Source: Bacillota bacterium
GTDB taxonomy: Bacteria > Bacillota > Negativicutes > Sporomusales > Sporomusaceae
DNA: 17,057 nucleotides
Direction: 5' to 3'
Assembly (NCBI GenBank): GCA_023388195.1
Contig: JAEWGR010000093.1
Location: forward strand, 1 to 17,057
In this document: in pieces, positions 11,950-17,057 of the stretch
Numbering within the stretch: position 1 is the first letter of the stretch
Layout of the letters: each line of letters opens with the position of its first letter
The notes under the pieces: model-generated
Told to the model about the DNA's origin: nothing
The model's database searches: none
What the model saw: only the letters and a program-made list of their open reading frames with translations
Made by a program: the position numbers and the translations under genes

Positions 11950-13956
11950 CTACCATGCGGCAACGGCGCGGACATTGACCTTCACATCATAAAAGGTGCT
12001 GCCCTGCCCCTGGTCAGTGAGGCGCTGTGAGGTCAAAGCATTGACTGACCGGCTGCCGGGAACGTGCTTCAGCCACCAAACCCCTTCGCCGACAACAACC
12101 CCGGCCGGTACGCCGGCGGTAACCTCCAGGGTAAAGGCTACCTCTCCCCGTTCATTATAGGCAACCACCGGCTGCCTGTCCTGAAATCCCTGACGGCCGG
12201 CATCGGCAGGATTCATCTTCAGCCGCATCCTGTCCGTCCTGGTAAGATCGTCCCGCTCATTAAAGGAAGAGTTCAACAACCGTATATCCGGCGCGTTAAT
12301 CAGCCAGTAGTCGGCATCATCGCCATGGGGTTCCCTATATCCCGGCAGCGGCTCAGCCTGACTTGTATTTAAAATTTCAATTTTGCCTGAGGGGGTTTTG
12401 AAGTCAGTCTTATAGCCGGCCGGCAGCGGCAATTCAACCGGACAGCCAGCCTGCAGCGCTGACAGTGGCGCCCCGGCCAGCCACGCGGTTGGCTGGTCCA
12501 GCATACTGTCAATCAAATCATCGGCCGACTGGGAAAAGAAAGCTGGCTGCAAGCCCATGGCAGCGGCCAGCAGACAGAACACCTCCCAGTTGGATTTGGC
12601 CTCTCCCACTGCCGGTATCGCCGCCCGGGTCCGCTGGACACCGTAATGCCCGTACGAACGGTATATATCACTATGCTCCAGCGAGGTTGTAGCCGGCAAA
12701 ACAATATCGGCATAATTCGCCGTATCTGTTAAAAAGCGTTCATGAACAACAGTAAATAAATCCTCCCGGGCCAGCCCCTGCAGCACCTGATTCTGATCGG
12801 GCGCTATGGCCGCAGGATTGGAGTGGTACACATACAAACTCATGACCGGGGGCTCACCTGACTCATTTAACACCTGCCCCAGTTGATTCATATTTATAGC
12901 CCGGGCCGGTTTTTTTATAAAATCCTCGCGGGTCACGCACTGCATGGGTAGCGCAGCACCGGTGGAAGTGCTGGCAAATAATCCGCCCCCGGGTTTGGCC
13001 CAGGCGCCAACAACCGCCGGCAGGCAAGTAATAGCCCGCACAGTCATGGCCCCGTTGCTATAACGGGACAGGCCGCTGCCCAACTGAATATACGGGGCCC
13101 GGGCCGCGGCATACAGCCGGGCCAGCTCCTCAATATCCGCAGCGGCAATGCCGGTGATCTGGCTGACTGCAGCCGGGGTGTACGCAGGCAGAACAGCAGT
13201 TTTTAGTTCCTCATACCCTTGCACATGACGGTTGATAAACTCCTGATCTGCCAGGTTTTCCCGGGCGATGACATGCAGTATTCCCAGCGCCAGGGCGCCG
13301 TCGGTTCCCGGCCGGACAACAATCAGCCTGTCGGCTACTTTGGCAGTGGAATTCTCATAGGTGTCAATCAGCCATACCCGGGCTCCCTGTTTGCGGGCTA
13401 TGTGGATATCATGCATAATATGTATGTTTGTCGCCAGTGCATGAATACCCCAGAGAATAATCAGGTCGCTGGCCTGTATCTCCCGGGTATGCAGCGCCAC
13501 CGTCTGTCCCATGACTGCGTTCCAGCCACAGCCCTTAGCCGGTGAACAGATGGTGCGTTCAAGCAGGGAAGCCCCCAGACTGTAGAAAAAAGGGTGCCCG
13601 CTATTACGCTGGACTAACCCCATCGTCCCGGCGTAAGAGTACGGCAGAATGGCCTCTGCTCCGTGCCGCTCAATAATCGCCTGCCACCTTGATGTTATAT
13701 CTGCTATTGCTTCATCCCAGGAAACCGGCTCAAAACTGCCGCTCCCCTTGGCCCCGCACCGTCGCAGCGGGGTTGTAAGCCGCTGCGGCGAGTGGACAGT
13801 CCGCTCATAATGGGTCATTTTAGGGCAAAGGGTACCTCTGGTGTAGGGGTGATCCGGATCGCCCTGAACTTTGACCACTTTCCCTGCTTCTACTGACACC
13901 AGGAGACTACAGGCATCAGGACAATCATACGGACAAACCGAGCGAACCACTTCCAT
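11950..13956 (-). CDS. Molybdopterin-dependent oxidoreductase, single catalytic subunit
   Basis: About 668 residues from the ATG at 13956, which has AAGGAGG 8 nt upstream; an in-frame start at 14049 overlapping nrdJ lacks such a site. The N-terminal [4Fe-4S] motif is C8-x3-C12-x3-C16-x27-C44 (CPYDCPDAC ... GTLCPK), as in the formate dehydrogenase/DMSO reductase superfamily. The catalytic body holds the bis-MGD cofactor; VIDTYEN, LGSGLSRYSNG and DIVLPATTSLEHSD are recognisable cofactor-domain segments, and the molydopterin dinucleotide-binding domain is at the C-terminus (about 560-665, LLNSSFNERDD..). The Mo/W ligand is probably Cys137 in TICSPAKGCGW; no selenocysteine is evident. There is no twin-arginine signal, so it is cytoplasmic. 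No FeS electron-transfer or membrane subunit is adjacent, so donor, acceptor and substrate are unknown. It follows nrdJ by 70 bp without a clear terminator. Confidence 0.9.
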   Translation of the reverse strand: MEVVRSVCPYDCPDACSLLVSVEAGKVVKVQGDPDHPYTRGTLCPKMTHYERTVHSPQRLTTPLRRCGAKGSGSFEPVSWDEAIADITSRWQAIIERHGAEAILPYSYAGTMGLVQRNSGHPFFYSLGASLLERTICSPAKGCGWNAVMGQTVALHTREIQASDLIILWGIHALATNIHIMHDIHIARKQGARVWLIDTYENSTAKVADRLIVVRPGTDGALALGILHVIARENLADQEFINRHVQGYEELKTAVLPAYTPAAVSQITGIAAADIEELARLYAAARAPYIQLGSGLSRYSNGAMTVRAITCLPAVVGAWAKPGGGLFASTSTGAALPMQCVTREDFIKKPARAINMNQLGQVLNESGEPPVMSLYVYHSNPAAIAPDQNQVLQGLAREDLFTVVHERFLTDTANYADIVLPATTSLEHSDIYRSYGHYGVQRTRAAIPAVGEAKSNWEVFCLLAAAMGLQPAFFSQSADDLIDSMLDQPTAWLAGAPLSALQAGCPVELPLPAGYKTDFKTPSGKIEILNTSQAEPLPGYREPHGDDADYWLINAPDIRLLNSSFNERDDLTRTDRMRLKMNPADAGRQGFQDRQPVVAYNERGEVAFTLEVTAGVPAGVVVGEGVWWLKHVPGSRSVNALTSQRLTDQGQGSTFYDVKVNVRAVAAW

Positions 13957-14026
13957 AACTATTACCTCCTTGGTTTTTCGCGGGGATAATACCGGTTCTA
14001 TTGTCACCGGGTTAAAAATATATGGC

Positions 14027-16255
14027 TTACCCGCATTTGCTGAAGCCACAATGCCGGCAAATCATGCAGCCGCCTTCATGCTCCACCAGCTTACCGCATT
14101 CGGGACATCCGTTTTCCCCGGGCCGGAGGATGGCATTCCCTTCGGCCTGATCCCCGTTTTGCAGCTTCATTACCTTTTCAATAACCTTGCCGATCGCATC
14201 AGGGCAGGATAATACCTTGAGATCGTTTTGCCTGATTGTCGAATGGCATCTAATCCCTTTCAACTGGTCAATAATCGAATTAGCATCCATACCGGACCGC
14301 AAGGCAATAGAAACCAGCCTCGCCGTAGCCTCGGACTGGGAGGGGCAGCCACCGGCCCGGCCGGTGTTGGTGAACACCTCACAAATACCCTGCTGATCAT
14401 AATTAACCGTTATAAATATCGTACCGCAGCCAATCTTGACCTTTTCCGTAAAGCCAGTGGTTATATCCGGCCTGGCTCTGGGCGCAAAGAAAACCTGCTT
14501 GGGTTCAGACGCGGGTTCTGCCGGTACCGGCGATTCTTTACCATTAACCTGACCAATATTCAACACCTGCAGATCCCTGCTGCCATCCCGGTAAATCGTT
14601 ACCCCCTTGCACCCTGTTTCATAAGCCAGGGTAAATACATCGCTGACATCTTCCCGGGTGGCTTTGCTGCTAAGATTAACCGTCTTGGAGACAGCATTAT
14701 CGGTGTGCCGCTGGAATGCGGCCTGCATTTTCACATGCCATTCCGGGCTAATGTCATGGGCCGTAACAAAAACCGCCTGTACGGAAGACGGAATGTCCTT
14801 CAGGCCTTTTATTGTTCCCTGGGCCGCAATCGTCCGCATCAAAGGCTCAGTATAAAAACCACCGGTCAGAGCCGCTTGTTTAAAAAACGGATTTGTCTCC
14901 ATTAATTCATCATTGTCCATTACATTCCGGATATAAGCTAACGCAAATAATGGCTCAATCCCACTGGAAACGCCGGCCAGAATACTTAATGTGCCTGTTG
15001 GTGCAATCGTTGTTGTGGTGGCATTACGAACCCTGAGCCCCTGCCGGCCATATGTGCTCTTTTCAAACTGGGGAAATACACCTTTGAGCTCGGCCAGTTC
15101 TGCTGACGTTTTTCTGGCCTGCTCCCGGATAAAGCCCATAAGCTGCTCCGCAAGCGCCAGTGCCGGCTGTGAATTATAGGGGATATGCAAGCGGAATAAC
15201 AAATCCGCCCAGCCCATAATCCCTAAGCCAATTTTCCTGGTACTTTTTGTTACCTGCTCAATTTCAGGCAAAGGATATTTATTGATATCAATCACATTAT
15301 CGAGAAAGTGAACGGCCTTTTTTACAATTGCGCCCAGCCGTTCAAAATCGAGGGCAGGTCCGTTTTCCTTATCAGTTACCAGCAGGCTGACATTGATCGA
15401 ACCAAGATTGCAGGATTCATAAGGCAGCAGTGGCTGTTCACCGCAGGGATTGGTGCTTTCAAAATCCCCCAGTTCCGGTGTCGCATTGTCCTGATTCAAC
15501 CTGTCTAAGAAAATAATCCCCGGCTCGCCATTGCTCCAAGCCATGTCTACAATCGCAGCAAATACGGCCCTGGCATTCAAACTTCCGGTTACGGCCTGAC
15601 CATGAGGGTCGATTAAATCATAATTGCTATTCGCGGCCACCGCTTTCATGAAATTTTCCGTAATGCCAACACTGAGATTAAAATTGGTAATATCGGCGTT
15701 ATCCTGCTTGGCCGTGATAAAATCCATGATATCAGGATGATCTACCCGGAGAATGCCCATATTGGCCCCACGGCGTGTACCACCCTGTTTTACAGCTTCT
15801 GTCGCTGCGTTATAAACTTTCATAAAGCTAATCGGGCCGCTGGCAACCCCGCCGGTTGAATTGACTGCCGCCCCTTTCGGCCTCAACCGGGAAAAACTAA
15901 AACCTGTCCCACCGCCGCTTTTATGAATCATAGCGGCATTTTTCAGGGTTTCAAAAATATTTTCCATGGAGTCTTCTATCGGCAGTACAAAACAAGCACT
16001 TAATTGTCCCAAAGGCCGGCCGGCATTCATCAGGGTCGGTGAATTCGGCAGAAACTCCAGACCTGACATCATTTCGTAAAATTCATCCTCAAGCAACTGT
16101 ACAGCCGGGGCTGATACATAAGGGGCATCGGCGGCCGCAACGGCTTTAGCAACCCTCCGGAACATCCCATCACTATCTTCCAGCAGCTGGCCATTTTCAT
16201 CTTTGGCAAAATAACGTTTTTCCAGAACCTTAATCGCATTATCTGACAAAATCAT
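14027..16255 (-). CDS. nrdJ: Adenosylcobalamin-dependent (class II) ribonucleotide reductase
   Basis: A 742-residue enzyme that reduces ribonucleotides to deoxyribonucleotides using coenzyme B12, independent of oxygen. The active site is intact: NPCGEQPLLPYESCNLGSIN places N269, the thiyl cysteine C271 and E273, and the redox pair is C88 (LGQLSACFVLP) with C282; these match the positions established for Thermotoga NrdJ. Other family patterns are NSPTLMNAGR, KSGGGTGFSFSRLRP, GGTRRGANMG and APTGTLSILAG. The C-terminus has the Cys-rich tail CPECGK ... CMICRHCGFSKCG, which carries the shuttle thiols. The start is the ATG at 16255, where GGGGG lies 6-7 nt upstream; an in-frame start at 16303 overlaps the promoter and operators and is unlikely. 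The upstream region holds a sigma-A promoter and two NrdR boxes. The molybdopterin oxidoreductase follows. Confidence 0.97.
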   Translation of the reverse strand: MILSDNAIKVLEKRYFAKDENGQLLEDSDGMFRRVAKAVAAADAPYVSAPAVQLLEDEFYEMMSGLEFLPNSPTLMNAGRPLGQLSACFVLPIEDSMENIFETLKNAAMIHKSGGGTGFSFSRLRPKGAAVNSTGGVASGPISFMKVYNAATEAVKQGGTRRGANMGILRVDHPDIMDFITAKQDNADITNFNLSVGITENFMKAVAANSNYDLIDPHGQAVTGSLNARAVFAAIVDMAWSNGEPGIIFLDRLNQDNATPELGDFESTNPCGEQPLLPYESCNLGSINVSLLVTDKENGPALDFERLGAIVKKAVHFLDNVIDINKYPLPEIEQVTKSTRKIGLGIMGWADLLFRLHIPYNSQPALALAEQLMGFIREQARKTSAELAELKGVFPQFEKSTYGRQGLRVRNATTTTIAPTGTLSILAGVSSGIEPLFALAYIRNVMDNDELMETNPFFKQAALTGGFYTEPLMRTIAAQGTIKGLKDIPSSVQAVFVTAHDISPEWHVKMQAAFQRHTDNAVSKTVNLSSKATREDVSDVFTLAYETGCKGVTIYRDGSRDLQVLNIGQVNGKESPVPAEPASEPKQVFFAPRARPDITTGFTEKVKIGCGTIFITVNYDQQGICEVFTNTGRAGGCPSQSEATARLVSIALRSGMDANSIIDQLKGIRCHSTIRQNDLKVLSCPDAIGKVIEKVMKLQNGDQAEGNAILRPGENGCPECGKLVEHEGGCMICRHCGFSKCG

Positions 16256-16274
16256 CAAAAAACCCCCTGAACAA

Positions 16275-16290
16275 ACACAATATTTAGTAT
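16275..16290 (-). promoter_or_regulatory. NrdR box (start-codon proximal)
   Basis: ACACAATATTTAGTAT on the plus strand matches the NrdR-box consensus (acaCwAtATaTwGtgt) at 14 of 16 positions. It lies 31 bp, centre to centre, from the second box, i.e. three helical turns, the spacing expected of NrdR site pairs. NrdR is the ATP/dATP-sensing repressor of ribonucleotide reductase genes. Confidence 0.8.
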
Positions 16291-16305
16291 ATATTATTCT
16301 CACTG

Positions 16306-16321
16306 ATACAATATATTGTAT
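16306..16321 (-). promoter_or_regulatory. NrdR box (distal), perfect 16-bp palindrome over the -10
   Basis: ATACAATATATTGTAT is a perfect palindrome and matches 14 of 16 NrdR-box consensus positions. It overlaps the -10 box of the nrdJ promoter (16315-16320), so binding should block polymerase. It is separated from the proximal box by 15 bp. Confidence 0.82.
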
Positions 16322-16343
16322 AGTTTACCTGTAAAATCGTCAA
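16315..16343 (-). promoter_or_regulatory. Sigma-A-type nrdJ promoter
   Basis: On the minus strand TTGACG (plus 16338-16343) and TACAAT (plus 16315-16320) are exactly 17 bp apart; each matches 5 of 6 consensus positions. The predicted transcript starts near 16308, about 50 nt before the ATG. Confidence 0.75.
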
Positions 16344-16380
16344 GAAAAATTTGGCTCCTCAGATTGGCTTGGCAGAGTAC

Positions 16381-16408
16381 AAAAAAGCTCCCGCCTACCG
16401 GCAGGAGC
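16381..16408 (-). terminator. Intrinsic terminator after the methylenetetrahydrofolate reductase gene
   Basis: On the minus strand GCTCCTGCC and GGCGGGAGC form a 9-bp stem (one G-U-type pair) with a GGTA loop, followed by six T. It begins 7 nt after the stop codon and separates this gene from nrdJ. Confidence 0.9.
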
Positions 16409-16415
16409 ATGGGGG

Positions 16416-17057
16416 TCACTCTTTATTGCTATTATAGTCGCGGTCATTAAAATAATTTAACCAGGAAGAGGTCCGGTGCAGATCCCAGTTGCAGGGCGGC
16501 ATATATTTCGACTTCATGCGGTCCTCTTTGCCCTGACCTTTAAAGCCTTCATACATCTTAACATAAATACACTTTTGTTTGCCTGGATAAACCTCACACC
16601 AGCCGTCACGGCTGCCGCCGCAGGCCCCGTTTCGCTGCTGTTTGGGGCATTGGGACATCGGGCAGATAAAACCCAGTTCGTGCATGGCACAATCACCGCA
16701 AAACCGGCATTCATTTGTCACCGTTTTGGTTGTATATTCGGCAACCGTAAACGGCTGTTTCAGCCAGGACTTGTCCACAAATTTAGCAATAGCTTTGTTG
16801 ACCGGATACAAGGGCGCCTTATGATCAAAGGCCACCTCATGCACCACATCCATCAGCGACTGCTTTAGGGATGAACTTGATGAACCGGTCTTACTGCGAT
16901 TGACAGGCTGCCAGGTATTAAGCCCGGTTGCCTGATCCTTCTCAAAGAAATAGAAGCCGCCGGCCTGAGGATGATCAAATTCGGCAGCAGCAATCTCCTG
17001 CCAGTCAGCGCTTAGCTCCTCCCCTTTTTCAATAATATACTGTACCTCAGTATAACC
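16416..17057 (-). CDS. Methylenetetrahydrofolate reductase with MetV-type Cys-rich C-terminal domain (5' end outside window)
   Basis: The frame is open from the window edge to TGA at 16416-16418, giving about 213 C-terminal residues; the ATG at 16853 is internal, because coding continues upstream of it. The upstream part reads GYTEVQYIIEKGEEL and then GGFYFFEKDQATGLN, the kind of segment that joins the reductase barrel to this domain. The C-terminal part has a dense Cys set: NECRFCGDC, GFICPMSQCPK, NGACGG, DGWCEV and QKCIYVKMYE, the signature of the MetV / 'methylenetetrahydrofolate reductase C-terminal' domain, thought to bind FeS or zinc. MetV accompanies MetF in acetogens and related anaerobes, where methylene-THF is reduced to methyl-THF in the Wood-Ljungdahl and methionine pathways. 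A Ser-rich linker (GSSSSS) precedes the domain. Whether MetF is fused upstream cannot be seen. A strong terminator follows. Confidence 0.85.
   Translation of the reverse strand, partial: GYTEVQYIIEKGEELSADWQEIAAAEFDHPQAGGFYFFEKDQATGLNTWQPVNRSKTGSSSSSLKQSLMDVVHEVAFDHKAPLYPVNKAIAKFVDKSWLKQPFTVAEYTTKTVTNECRFCGDCAMHELGFICPMSQCPKQQRNGACGGSRDGWCEVYPGKQKCIYVKMYEGFKGQGKEDRMKSKYMPPCNWDLHRTSSWLNYFNDRDYNSNKE

Noticed and set aside
14027..14049. An overlap of the molybdopterin oxidoreductase N-terminus with the nrdJ 3' end.
   Set aside because: The start at 14049 has no ribosome site, and the extra 31 residues lack family similarity; the ATG at 13956 with AAGGAGG is better.
16322..16380. Possible cobalamin riboswitch upstream of nrdJ.
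   Set aside because: No B12-box-like sequence and too little space. The upstream signals are fully accounted for by the promoter and NrdR boxes.

Overview
The window looks like chromosomal DNA of an anaerobic, diderm-type Firmicute, most likely a Negativicute of the Sporomusa/Pelosinus kind. This is inferred from the gene mix: a PocR-domain sensor, class II B12-dependent ribonucleotide reductase, a MetV-type (acetogen-like) methylenetetrahydrofolate reductase, a Mo/W oxidoreductase, abundant c-di-GMP genes, a GEMM-I riboswitch, strong AGGAGG-type ribosome sites and a Bacillus-type Fur box. No 16S rRNA gene is present, so the taxonomy is a guess. No tRNA, CRISPR array, insertion sequence or prophage was seen.

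Layout. 1-240 (-) is the 5' end of a PocR-domain sensor, divergent from 488-2245 (+), a PAS-GGDEF-EAL protein with a degenerate GGDEF site and an intact EAL site. A shared bidirectional terminator (2253-2311) separates it from a minus-strand group: lrgA, lrgB and an unannotated 29-residue membrane peptide (2317-2406). A LysR regulator (3698-4582, +) is divergent from lrgAB across an AT-rich array of repeated half-sites. Then, all on the minus strand: a membrane-anchored SGNH/GDSL hydrolase (4610-5962) behind a 37-bp palindrome centred on a perfect Fur box; a Cache-HAMP chemoreceptor (6114-8147) behind a c-di-GMP-I riboswitch with an intrinsic terminator; an HD-GYP phosphodiesterase (8367-9422) ending only about 22 nt before that riboswitch; a PAS-PAS-PucR-type regulator (9697-11238); a 0.7-kb gap with a decayed substrate-binding-protein gene; a single-subunit molybdopterin oxidoreductase (11950-13956); nrdJ (14027-16255) with a sigma-A-like promoter and two NrdR boxes; and the 3' part of a methylenetetrahydrofolate reductase with a MetV-type Cys-rich C-terminus (16416 to the window edge).

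How it fits together. The most coherent theme is c-di-GMP signalling: two predicted c-di-GMP phosphodiesterases (EAL and HD-GYP) and a c-di-GMP riboswitch placed between the HD-GYP gene and a chemoreceptor gene. This suggests a compact loop in which the phosphodiesterase changes the ligand that gates transcription of its downstream neighbour. A second theme is recognisable cis-regulation: NrdR boxes on nrdJ, a Fur box on the SGNH hydrolase, and LysR half-sites between lysR and lrgAB. I recognise no wholly new system. The HD-GYP/riboswitch/chemoreceptor arrangement, the Fur palindrome and the small membrane ORF deserve the closest look.
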